NCBI GenBank assembly: GCA_025938055.1
Contig: JAICQC010000024.1
Span: 1 to 20,550 of the forward strand
Origin: Anaerolineales bacterium
GTDB taxonomy: Bacteria > Chloroflexota > Anaerolineae > Anaerolineales > Villigracilaceae
Length of the DNA: 20,550 bases
Direction: 5' to 3'
Of the stretch, positions 1 to 7,363 are shown piece after piece. The notes under the pieces are model-generated. The model saw only the letters and a program-made list of their open reading frames with translations, searched no databases and was not told where the DNA came from. A program made the translations under genes and the position numbers. The first letter of the stretch is position 1. Every line of letters begins with the position of its first letter.

Positions 1-1
1 A

Positions 2-1504
2 CTCCAAAACATCCTGGGGTACGCACCCAAAGAATGGCTGGCAGACCCAAACTTCTGGCAGACTCGTCTCCATCCAGAGGACCGGGCTGCCGTGCTCCAA
101 AGCATGGAAGAGAGCACCCGCTCCGGCGAACCCATTGATGTGGAATATCGCATGTTGGCGCGCGATGGGAAGGTGGTCTGGTTTCAGGATCAGGCGGTGC
201 TAGTGCGGGACGACCGTGGACAGCCGCAATACTGGCAGGGCTTGAAGATCGATATCACCAATCGTAAACAGGCAGAGGAGGAGATCCTGCGCCTGAACGC
301 CGAGCTGGAGCGCAGGGTGGAAGAGCGCACCCAGGAGTTGGAACGTGCCCTGCGCGCCAAGGATGAGTTCCTGGCGAGCATGAGCCACGAGCTGCGCACG
401 CCGCTCAATGCTATCCTGGGTCTCTCCGAAAGCCTTGCCGAGCACACTGCCGGGCCGCTCAATGAAAAGCAGCAGCGCTATGTGAAGACCATCTCGGAAA
501 GCGGTAATCATCTCTTATCCCTCATCAACGACATCCTCGACCTGGCACGCATCGAAGCTGGTCAGATCGTCCTAAATATCAATGAGGTGGAGCTTAGGCA
601 GGTCTGCCAGTCCAGCCTGCGCATGATCAGCGAACAGGCGCTCAGAAAGAGTCAGGAGGTATCGCTCGAGCTCGACGAAGAGATCGGTTCCATCTGGGCA
701 GATGAACGCCGGCTGAAGCAGATCCTGGTGAACCTCTTGAGCAACGCCGTCAAGTTCACGCCCGGCGGCGGCAAGCTCGGGCTGCAGGTACGCGGCGACC
801 CGCAGGAGAAGCAAGTGATGTTCACGGTCTGGGATAACGGGATCGGTATCGATGAGGCAGACCTGGCGCGGCTCTTCCAGCCGTTCGTGCAGGTGGATTC
901 AAGCCTGGCGCGCGAAGCCGCCGGCACCGGGCTGGGGCTGGCGCTTGTAGCGCAGATGGTACGCCTGCACGGCGGCAGTGTGAGCGTGGAAAGCCGCCCG
1001 GATGAAGGCAGCCGCTTTACGGTCACGCTCCCCTGGGAACCGGCGTTGGCAACCGATATGGAACTGCGCATGAAGAGCACGGGCAAGTTCCGTGCCATCA
1101 AGCCAGGCGCACAGGACCGCCCAATCATCCTGCTCATCGAAGACACCTACGACGCCACCGTCATGGTTACCGATTATCTGCAAATGGCGGGGTATCAGGT
1201 GGTCTCGGCAAAGGATGCTGGGAGCGGCATCGAGCAGGCAAGGCGCGTCCGCCCGGATCTGATCCTAATGGACATCCAACTGCCAGGCATGGACGGCTTG
1301 GAAGCCACCCGCCGCCTGCGGGCAGACCCCGACTTTCGGACAACGCCCATCATCGCGCTAACGGCGCTGGCAATGCCCGGCGACCGGGAACGCTGTTTCG
1401 CAGCCGGCGTCACCGACTATGTGACCAAGCCGGTCGGTCTGAAGAAGCTCTCGCAGTTGATCGAGGAATATTTGCTGCACGGCGGCAGTAACACAGGGTT
1501 GTGA
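2..1504 (+). CDS. PAS-containing hybrid sensor histidine kinase, 5' end outside window
   Basis: The frame is open from base 2 with no stop, and the first residues (LGYAPKEWLADPNFW) already read as a PAS domain, so the gene starts upstream and the GTG at 92 is not its start. Numbered from that GTG, the PAS/PAC part ends near residue 60, a short coiled coil follows (60-90), then a HisKA domain with the H-box SHELRTPLN (phospho-acceptor His99, codon 386-388). The HATPase_c domain has an N box (NLLSNAVKF), G1 (DNGIGI) and G2 (GTGLGLAL). A C-terminal receiver carries the phospho-acceptor Asp394 in LILMDIQLPGMDG and the conserved Lys in TKPVG. It should autophosphorylate and pass phosphate to its own receiver. 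No membrane segment lies in the visible part; the ligand is unknown. It converges on the receiver gene next door, with 3 bases between the stops. Confidence 0.93.
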   Translation, partial: LQNILGYAPKEWLADPNFWQTRLHPEDRAAVLQSMEESTRSGEPIDVEYRMLARDGKVVWFQDQAVLVRDDRGQPQYWQGLKIDITNRKQAEEEILRLNAELERRVEERTQELERALRAKDEFLASMSHELRTPLNAILGLSESLAEHTAGPLNEKQQRYVKTISESGNHLLSLINDILDLARIEAGQIVLNINEVELRQVCQSSLRMISEQALRKSQEVSLELDEEIGSIWADERRLKQILVNLLSNAVKFTPGGGKLGLQVRGDPQEKQVMFTVWDNGIGIDEADLARLFQPFVQVDSSLAREAAGTGLGLALVAQMVRLHGGSVSVESRPDEGSRFTVTLPWEPALATDMELRMKSTGKFRAIKPGAQDRPIILLIEDTYDATVMVTDYLQMAGYQVVSAKDAGSGIEQARRVRPDLILMDIQLPGMDGLEATRRLRADPDFRTTPIIALTALAMPGDRERCFAAGVTDYVTKPVGLKKLSQLIEEYLLHGGSNTGL

Positions 1505-1507
1505 TGG

Positions 1508-1945
1508 CTAGCAGGGAGGTCTCTGGTTGAGCACCAGCCAGTACATGCCAAGCTGCCACACAGAAGCGGCAAAGTGGTCGAAGTCCACAGGTTTGCGCAG
1601 ATAGGAGTTTGCCCCGCCTCTGTAGCCCTCCACCAAGTCCTGCTCTTCGTTGGAGGAGGTGAGGATCACCACGGGGATGAGCTGTGTGCGCTTGTCCGCA
1701 CGGATGCGGCGGAGCACTTCGAGTCCATTCATCTTCGGCAGGTTGAGGTCCAGGAGGATGAGCTGGGGCATCTCACGGGGGTCACGGTCTGCATAAGCAT
1801 TCGTGCAAAATAGAAAGTCCAGTGCTTCGGCGCCATCGCGTGCCACAACCACCCGGTCCCCGATCTTGTGCCGCTTAAGCACGAGCAGGGTCATTGCCTC
1901 GTCGTCTTCGTCATCCTCCACCAGCAATATCATTGAGTTCGTCAT
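1508..1945 (-). CDS. Stand-alone receiver (Rcp1/CheY-like response regulator)
   Basis: This 145-residue protein is a single receiver with no output domain. The acidic pocket is VEDDEDDE (residues 9-16), the phospho-acceptor is Asp66 in LILLDLNLP, the Thr/Ser switch is VILTSSN and the conserved Lys is in LRKPVDF. The insert FLFCTNAYADRDP between beta-2 and beta-3 is typical of the cyanobacterial-phytochrome Rcp1 type of receivers. Start at 1945 has an AAGGA ribosome site a few bases upstream. It is convergent with the hybrid kinase, so the two are not one operon although they may work together. It is clearly related to the receivers at 2931-3362 and 17122-17553, but is the most divergent of the three. 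Its partner kinase cannot be told from sequence. Confidence 0.93.
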   Translation of the reverse strand: MTNSMILLVEDDEDDEAMTLLVLKRHKIGDRVVVARDGAEALDFLFCTNAYADRDPREMPQLILLDLNLPKMNGLEVLRRIRADKRTQLIPVVILTSSNEEQDLVEGYRGGANSYLRKPVDFDHFAASVWQLGMYWLVLNQRPPC

Positions 1946-2108
1946 AGGTTCCTTTTCCGGGTCTAGTGTATGGGTCGATGTGCCTAACGGTCGTGGAATA
2001 TAAAGCAGCCTGGCGCGGCATGCCAGTGTACTTCGTCTCGACTTAATATGACAATCTTAGGCTTATTATGTATCTATCCCCCGTCGGGAAAGTATTTTGA
2101 GTTAAATT

Positions 2109-2738
2109 CTAATAACTCACGAGCGGCAGTTTTCTCAGCCACTTTTTCTCTGTCAGCTCCTTTAGTACAAAATCGGCTGCATCTGCTCGAGAGAGCTGCG
2201 TGCCTGACTCTTTGCTTACAAAACCGACCTGGTAGTTGCGTGTGTGCTCGCCATCCATCAAGCGTGGAAAACGCACTATTGTCCAATCCAGGTCTGAGTG
2301 CCGGATCACACTCACATTTTCGGCGGAATCCATCACTACTTCTTTTGCGATAAGGTTGAGCAGGAAACCGATGAAACGGTCTATAAACTTTGGCTGGTCT
2401 TCCGGCTGGCGCACGCCCGCGCCTGTCGTCGAAACCAGACGACGCACGCCATGCTTGTTCATCCCCGCCACAATATTTTTTGCGGAAGTTTCCATCATGT
2501 GCGGAACGGGCGGGCGAGCCGGACCCAGCGTGCTGATCACTGCATCCTGCCCCGCAATCGCTTTTTTGACGGAGTCAGCATCCATTGAGTCACCTTTGAA
2601 CGCAGTCAGGTTCGGGTGTGTGACCGCGAACGTTTCAGGCGAACGCACAAACGCGGTGACGGTATGCCCCGCTTCCAATGCCTGCTCCACAACGCTCAAC
2701 CCAACCCCGCGAGATGCCCCGAATACCACAATTTTCAT
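2109..2738 (-). CDS. NAD(P)-binding NmrA/atypical SDR family protein
   Basis: A 209-residue Rossmann-fold protein starting MKIVVFGASRGVG; the glycine-rich dinucleotide loop GASRGVG is at residues 7-13. Further family marks are TAFVRSPE after beta-2, the GDSMD stretch after beta-3, DAVISTLGP at beta-4 and WTIVRFPRL later. This is the pattern of atypical short-chain dehydrogenases (NmrA-like, SDR_a5), which bind NAD(P)H and often act as redox sensors or on small carbonyl compounds. The substrate is unknown. I chose ATG 2738 rather than the upstream ATG 2762, because an AGAGGA ribosome site sits 4-5 bases before it and the protein then begins directly at beta-1. The skipped eight residues fall in a possible repeat (2746-2776). 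No clear terminator follows. Confidence 0.85.
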   Translation of the reverse strand: MKIVVFGASRGVGLSVVEQALEAGHTVTAFVRSPETFAVTHPNLTAFKGDSMDADSVKKAIAGQDAVISTLGPARPPVPHMMETSAKNIVAGMNKHGVRRLVSTTGAGVRQPEDQPKFIDRFIGFLLNLIAKEVVMDSAENVSVIRHSDLDWTIVRFPRLMDGEHTRNYQVGFVSKESGTQLSRADAADFVLKELTEKKWLRKLPLVSY

Positions 2739-2745
2739 TTCTTCC

Positions 2746-2776
2746 TCTTTATCGGTGTTCATCCGTGGTTAAGAAT
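2746..2776. repeat. Candidate short dispersed intergenic repeat
   Basis: The stretch containing ATCGGTGTTCATCCGTGG resembles a short motif (of the form TCTGTGTTCATCTGTGGTT) that I recall recurring between genes in many environmental bacterial genomes. Only one copy is in this window, so repetition cannot be shown here. It lies just upstream of the chosen start of the NmrA-like gene. Confidence 0.25.
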
Positions 2777-2930
2777 CGAATTCAAAACACTTTCTTCACC
2801 TGCGATAGCCCTATCATTTGCAGTCCGTTTTGCAGCCTGTCGCCCCTTAGAATTATCCTGCATGATTGTAGCCGCGCACTCCTGCGGCGCGCCTTTATGA
2901 GTGAGGTAATGGGGTGAAAGGATGTACGGA

Positions 2931-3362
2931 ATGGCAGATAGAATAATTCTCTTAGTGGAAGATAACCCGGACGACGAGATGCTAACTTTGCGTGCACTAA
3001 AAAAGAATAATATCGGAAATGAAGTAATCGTCGTGCGCGATGGTACCGAGGCGCTGGCTTTCCTGTTTTGTACGGGCGCATATGCCAACCGTGACCCAAA
3101 CCATTTGCCCGAGCTTATCCTCCTGGATCTACGATTACCAAGGGTGGACGGCATAGAAGTGTTGCGCCGTATCCGCGCAGACGAACGGATGACCTTGCTG
3201 CCTGTGGTGATCCTGACATCGTCAAATGCAGATCGGGACCTGGTCGATAGCTACAAATTTGGAGCCAATGCATACATTCATAAGCCTGTGCATTTTAATG
3301 AATTTATTGAGGCGATACGTGAACTGGGTCTGTATTTAGTGGTATTGAACGAGACAGTATAG
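2931..3362 (+). CDS. Stand-alone receiver (Rcp1/CheY-like response regulator)
   Basis: A 143-residue single receiver: acidic pocket LVEDNPDDE, phospho-acceptor Asp66 in LILLDLRLP, switch VILTSSN, conserved Lys in HKPVHF. ATG 2931 is preferred to ATG 2922: an AAAGGA site lies about 8 bases before 2931 but touches 2922, and the paralogue at 17122-17553 begins at the same point (MTDKIILL versus MADRIILL). Both proteins are then exactly 143 residues and share most residues, including FLFCTGAYA and the C-terminal IRELGLY-VVL block. It stands alone between a divergent NmrA-like gene and the downstream PAS-LuxR gene, which has its own promoter. Confidence 0.93.
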   Translation: MADRIILLVEDNPDDEMLTLRALKKNNIGNEVIVVRDGTEALAFLFCTGAYANRDPNHLPELILLDLRLPRVDGIEVLRRIRADERMTLLPVVILTSSNADRDLVDSYKFGANAYIHKPVHFNEFIEAIRELGLYLVVLNETV

Positions 3363-3485
3363 CACCAAAAGTTGAGCAATTACCCTGGAAATATTGCACA
3401 GGCATCGTCTGAATATGTACTTTTCAACCCAGTCAGTTGGACTCACAGTCATGAAAAGCACAATCACAGACCGGCGCGGCGCAGC

Positions 3486-3514
3486 TTGTCATAGCAACCT
3501 GGAGTGCATATAAT
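3486..3514 (+). promoter_or_regulatory. Sigma-70-like promoter for the PAS-LuxR gene
   Basis: TTGTCA (3486-3491), a 17-base spacer and a perfect TATAAT (3509-3514). The predicted start near 3521 gives a leader of about 105 bases. The rest of 3363-3626 shows no gene. Confidence 0.6.
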
Positions 3515-3626
3515 GAATCCAATAGTGCGCAGAGCGGGAAACATCCGGTGACAAGGCATTATAGTATAGACCTTCCTTCAGGAGCATCAGGATTTATAAT
3601 TAAGCCACTCCGAAGGAGAACCTGGA

Positions 3627-4421
3627 TTGGCAAAGAGACAGACGCAGGAACGCTTACTGGAATACGAACAGGTGGTGGAAGCCGTCGATCGCATGATCGT
3701 CGTGATCGACCGGCAGTATCGCTACGTACTTGCGAACCAAGCATTCCTGAACTACCTCGGCTTGCCGCGCGAACAGGTTGTGGGGCATCTCGTCTCTGAT
3801 GTCTGGGGAGAAGAGCTCTTCCTCGAGATCAAGGACCGGCTGGATAGGACGCTGTCTGGGGCAGTGCTCCGGTCTGAGCGCAGGGCAAGCTTCCCGCGGC
3901 GCGGAGAACGCGATATTGCGGTCTTTTATTTCCCGATCGAGGGCGTTGCCGGCATCGATCGGCTCGCCTGCATCGTCGAGGACGTGACCGAGCTGAAACA
4001 GGCGGAGCGCGAGCGCGAAAAACTCCTCGCAGCACTCCAGGCAAGCAACGACCAACTGCGCATCCTGGCAGACCGTCTGGTTGCCATGCAGGAAGAAGAC
4101 CGCAGGCGCCTGGTGCAGGAAATCAATGATGAGATCAGCCAGTCGCTCACATCATTGATGGCGCAGCTGGACGACGTACGGAGTGCCTCACAGAACGTTG
4201 CCGAGTCAGGGGAGAGCGGTATAGCGCCGTTAACGCCCCGTGAGCAGGAAGTGCTGCAATTGCTTGTGCAGGGGCAGACCAACCGCGAGATCGCCGGAAG
4301 ACTTGCTATCAGTGCCCGCACAGTGGAACGCTACCGTGCCTCCATCATGAACCGGCTGGGGCTTCGCAATAGCACGGAATTGATCATCTATGCGGTCACA
4401 CACGGCTTTCATGCAGGGTAG
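3627..4421 (+). CDS. PAS - degenerate histidine-kinase DHp helix - LuxR-type HTH regulator
   Basis: This 264-residue protein begins at TTG 3627, chosen because AAGGAG (3613-3618) lies 8 bases upstream. A PAS domain covers about residues 8-125 (ending VEDVTELKQAE), followed by a coiled coil. Residues 148-182 (LADRLVAMQEEDRRRLVQEI and on) match the dimerisation helix of NarL-partner kinases (HisKA_3), but where that family has the phospho-acceptor His (ELHDEIGQ) this one has Asn167 (EINDEISQ). No ATPase domain follows; instead a LuxR/FixJ helix-turn-helix starts at Leu202 (LTPREQEVLQLL, TNREIAGRLAISARTVERYR). It is therefore a one-component DNA-binding regulator: PAS senses, the kinase-derived helix probably dimerises, the HTH binds DNA. 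Ligand and targets are unknown. A bidirectional terminator follows. Confidence 0.88.
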   Translation: MAKRQTQERLLEYEQVVEAVDRMIVVIDRQYRYVLANQAFLNYLGLPREQVVGHLVSDVWGEELFLEIKDRLDRTLSGAVLRSERRASFPRRGERDIAVFYFPIEGVAGIDRLACIVEDVTELKQAEREREKLLAALQASNDQLRILADRLVAMQEEDRRRLVQEINDEISQSLTSLMAQLDDVRSASQNVAESGESGIAPLTPREQEVLQLLVQGQTNREIAGRLAISARTVERYRASIMNRLGLRNSTELIIYAVTHGFHAG

Positions 4422-4475
4422 GTTCTTAGCAATAGCAAATAAGTCAAAGAAAACAGAGGCTCATCATAGAGAAAT

Positions 4476-4510
4476 AAAAAATCCGGAGCTCAAGAGCTCC
4501 GGATTTTTTT
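4476..4510. terminator. Bidirectional intrinsic terminator
   Basis: A perfect GC-rich stem (TCCGGAGCT / AGCTCCGGA, 4482-4490 with 4495-4503, loop CAAG) is flanked by six A on the left and seven T on the right. It therefore ends transcripts from both sides: the PAS-LuxR gene (+) and the GNAT/ABC operon (-), which converge here. Confidence 0.9.
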
Positions 4511-4527
4511 AGTTGGACACGTATACT

Positions 4528-5298
4528 CTAATTGCCGTTCCACTCATAATCATGCACAGTGGTCAGGTGCTGGAAGCCGTGCTTTGCAACGATCGGCTTG
4601 CTCATATGCCCAGCCTCCACGACAGCAAAGCGATAGCCGCGCTGGCGAATCTCTTTGAGCCGGGTCGCGAGCAGGCTGGTGTACAGTCCCTGCTTGCGAT
4701 ATTCCACGATGGTGGACCCGGCAAACAGCGTCGCGAAACTGCCGAGTGGGAAGTACGTCCATGCGATAGAGGCGGGCTGATCATTCACGTACGCCGCATA
4801 CACACTCAGGTAGCCAGGTATCCTGAGATGCCCGCCGAGCCGGTCATTGACCCAGGTGTTGTGCCCACCCCAAACCTTGTCCAGGACGTAGATCACATCC
4901 TTGAGCCCGTCAACCGAGTCGATGCGCCGGATGTCTGCCTGACCGTTATGAAACGTCTCGGCGGGCGCGTGTTTCACATCCAGCACCATCACCGCGGCGG
5001 GGTCATCATCCTGTGCAAAACCATGACTGACAAGTTCATCCTTCAAATTCGGCAGCAGGTCGTGCTCATAGACCTTCCAGGTGAACGGCTGGTCGAGAGG
5101 GCGCAAATACTCCACTTCCCGGTGGATGACCTGATGAAGCTTGGATTCATTTGCGAACGTGAAGGACACCACGTTCATGCCGGGTGCTTGGCGAATGATG
5201 CGCACAACATCTTTTGTGATTTCCTTGCGTGCCTCCGGATACATGATCCGCAGCCGCAGGTCTTTGTCATAACGTACCAGTAAGTTTTTCTTGTTCAT
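4528..5298 (-). CDS. GNAT-family N-acetyltransferase
   Basis: A 256-residue protein whose C-terminal half is a GNAT fold. The N-terminal half (1-110) is less conserved and may be a second, degenerate GNAT-like lobe. Motif A, the acetyl-CoA pyrophosphate loop, is at residues 195-214 (STIVEYRKQGLY, with RKQGLY at 201-206); it is followed by motif B (HMSKPIVAKHGFQHL). Beta-4 is FATLFAGSTIV. The acceptor substrate cannot be predicted. Start 5298 has GAGG 8 bases upstream. It lies 59 bases downstream of the second ABC gene on the same strand with no terminator between, and ends at the shared terminator at 4476-4510, so it is probably the last gene of the exporter operon. Confidence 0.82.
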   Translation of the reverse strand: MNKKNLLVRYDKDLRLRIMYPEARKEITKDVVRIIRQAPGMNVVSFTFANESKLHQVIHREVEYLRPLDQPFTWKVYEHDLLPNLKDELVSHGFAQDDDPAAVMVLDVKHAPAETFHNGQADIRRIDSVDGLKDVIYVLDKVWGGHNTWVNDRLGGHLRIPGYLSVYAAYVNDQPASIAWTYFPLGSFATLFAGSTIVEYRKQGLYTSLLATRLKEIRQRGYRFAVVEAGHMSKPIVAKHGFQHLTTVHDYEWNGN

Positions 5299-5357
5299 GG
5301 TGTTAACCTCATTTCATCCAATTGCAACTTAACACTTACCAATTCCTCATCACCAAG

Positions 5358-7214
5358 CTAATCAGCAGCCAGCGCCTCGGGTTCCTCTTTCTTTTCCTCG
5401 ATGCCTACCGCCTCTGCCAGTCCATACTGTGTTTCCAATTCGTGCCTGAACTGCTGTGTATACAGGCGGTAGTAGTGCCCACCCAGCCGTAGAAGTTCGG
5501 CGTGTGTGCCCTGTTCGGCGATCCGCCCGTTCTCGATGACGAGAATTCGGTTTGCGCGCCGGATGGTCGACAGGCGATGGGCAATGACGAACGAGGTTCG
5601 TCCTTCCATCAGGGCTTCCATGCCGCGTTGGATGAGAGCTTCGGTCAACGTATCCACCGACGAGGTCGCTTCATCCATAATGAACAATTCCGGTCGAGCC
5701 AGTACCGCTCTTGCGAGGCTGATCAACTGCTTCTGTCCAACCGAAAGCAGGTTGCCACCTTCGCCTACGTTCTGGTCGTAACCCTTTTCGAGCGTGACGA
5801 TGAAATCATGCGCGCCGGCGATCTTGGCCGATTCGATGATCTCCTCATCGCTGGCATCCAGCCGTCCATAGCGGATGTTGTCGCGCACACTGCCTGAGAA
5901 TAGATGCGGCGTTTGGAGCACGATACCGATGCGGCTATGGATGGAGGCGAGCGCGTAATCCATGTAATCGCGCCCATTGATGCGGATGATCCCCTTGCGC
6001 GGCTCATAGAACCGGCACAGAAGATTCACGATCGTGGACTTGCCTCCGCCGGTGGGGCCGACGAGCGCGATCATCTCCCCAGGTTTGACCTTCAGCGAGA
6101 AGTCCGTCAGGACGGGCTTGCGGTCTTCGTAATAGAAATCCACGTGATCGAATTCGATCTCGCCCAGTAAGGTTTCGGCTTTGACAGCGTCAGGCCGGTC
6201 ATGAACCTCAGGCGGGGTATCTATCAGCTTGAAGATCCGCTCCGCCGAAGCGATGGAGTGCTGCATCTCTGCGTAGACGCGGGCAAAGTCCTGGATGGGC
6301 CACATCATGAACGTGAGATACGAAACGAACGCCTGAATACCGCCGATAGTCATCACGCCCAGCGTGATCTGTGTACCGCCGTATCCAATAATGAGACCCA
6401 TTGCCACTGCCGCGACGATCTGTACCGTGGGCAGGAAGAGAGCCGAGAGCCACGCTGCCCGGTAGGAGGCTTTGTACATCTGGGTCGTTAGACCCTGGAA
6501 CTCTCTTGTATTCTCATCTTCACGCAGCAGCCCCTTGACCACACGTACACCCTGGAAGTTCTCATTGAATGCACCCGTGATCTTTGAGTTCGTACGGCGC
6601 GAAACGCGGTATTCCACCAGGATCCTCTTGCGGAACTGCACCGCGATGATCAGCATCACCGGGATGGCGACCGAGACGATCAACGCCAGCCTCCAGTTGA
6701 TGATCGCCATGAAGATCAAGGATGTCGTGATGTTCATGATCGCCCAGGTGGTATCCACCACGCCCCAGGTCAGCAGCTCTGAGACGCGCCCGGTATCCGA
6801 GGTGACGCGGGCGATCAGGCGCCCGACGGCGTTCTGCGCGTAGTACGAGAGCGAGAGGTCCTGCAAATGGTTGAAGAGCATCTTGCGCAAGTCATACTGG
6901 ACCCGCTCGCCAAGAACGCCAGCCAGATAGATAAAGGTGAAGACAAATCCAGCCTGCAGGATCTGAAAAGTGCCGTAGATCCATGCGATACGCGTCAGAG
7001 CGGCGCGATCCCTCAGGGTAATGCCCGTATCGACAATCTGCTTGTTAAGATATGTGAAATAGGCATCCAGCACTGAGGTCAGCAGGATAGTGATCATGAA
7101 GCCCAGCACCCATTTCCAGTGCGGCTTGAGCAACTGGATGATGCGCTTGAGCACGGGCGCTGTCAGTTGTGAAGTATGTTCTTCTTCTTCGAGTTCAATA
7201 ATTTCCTGGGACAT
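5358..7214 (-). CDS. ABC exporter half-transporter, catalytic-Glu subunit (heterodimer partner)
   Basis: This 618-residue protein has an ABC-exporter transmembrane domain (about six helices, residues 35-320) and a nucleotide-binding domain. Walker A is GPTGGGKST with Lys392; Walker B is LFIMDE with the catalytic Glu515; the H-loop is AHRLST. Its signature motif is LSVGQ instead of LSGGQ. The neighbouring subunit has the opposite pattern (LSGGQ but Asp for Glu). This is the arrangement of asymmetric heterodimers such as TM287/288, LmrCD and BmrCD, in which the intact site combines this subunit's Walker motifs with the partner's signature. Substrates are probably drugs or lipids, by family. Start 7214 has GGAG 8 bases upstream. 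It follows the partner gene by 149 bases that contain a large palindrome. Confidence 0.93.
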   Translation of the reverse strand: MSQEIIELEEEEHTSQLTAPVLKRIIQLLKPHWKWVLGFMITILLTSVLDAYFTYLNKQIVDTGITLRDRAALTRIAWIYGTFQILQAGFVFTFIYLAGVLGERVQYDLRKMLFNHLQDLSLSYYAQNAVGRLIARVTSDTGRVSELLTWGVVDTTWAIMNITTSLIFMAIINWRLALIVSVAIPVMLIIAVQFRKRILVEYRVSRRTNSKITGAFNENFQGVRVVKGLLREDENTREFQGLTTQMYKASYRAAWLSALFLPTVQIVAAVAMGLIIGYGGTQITLGVMTIGGIQAFVSYLTFMMWPIQDFARVYAEMQHSIASAERIFKLIDTPPEVHDRPDAVKAETLLGEIEFDHVDFYYEDRKPVLTDFSLKVKPGEMIALVGPTGGGKSTIVNLLCRFYEPRKGIIRINGRDYMDYALASIHSRIGIVLQTPHLFSGSVRDNIRYGRLDASDEEIIESAKIAGAHDFIVTLEKGYDQNVGEGGNLLSVGQKQLISLARAVLARPELFIMDEATSSVDTLTEALIQRGMEALMEGRTSFVIAHRLSTIRRANRILVIENGRIAEQGTHAELLRLGGHYYRLYTQQFRHELETQYGLAEAVGIEEKKEEPEALAAD

Positions 7215-7243
7215 TTTTAAGTCTCCGTTACAAATACAAACGA

Positions 7244-7352
7244 TGGTCGAGTAGCGGCGTCAAGCCTCTTATGGCGAGCACGCCACGTACTGAATCCTAA
7301 GCATCATGGTTGGATTCAGTACACCCTTGCGGACGCCCTGGTTACTCGACCA
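7244..7352. repeat. Palindromic element between the two ABC genes
   Basis: The ends are perfect 10-bp inverted repeats (TGGTCGAGTA at 7244-7253, TACTCGACCA at 7343-7352). Inside them GGCGTC (7256-7261) pairs with GACGCC (7332-7337). The core folds as two further hairpins: TGGCG/CGCCA (7272-7285) and GTACTGAATCC/GGATTCAGTAC (7287-7322). It can form a branched cruciform or a three-way RNA junction. No clear target-site duplication flanks it. It could be a MITE/REP-type repeat or an RNA processing or stability element in the exporter mRNA. Confidence 0.7.
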
Positions 7353-7363
7353 GCAGAGCGTTT

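Noticed and set aside
92..94. GTG as start codon of the hybrid kinase
   Set aside because: The frame is open to base 2 and the residues before it continue a PAS domain, so the gene is cut by the window edge.
4513..5283. 256-codon plus-strand open frame
   Set aside because: It is the mirror of the GNAT gene on the minus strand, which has clear family motifs, a ribosome site and a terminator; the plus-strand translation resembles nothing.
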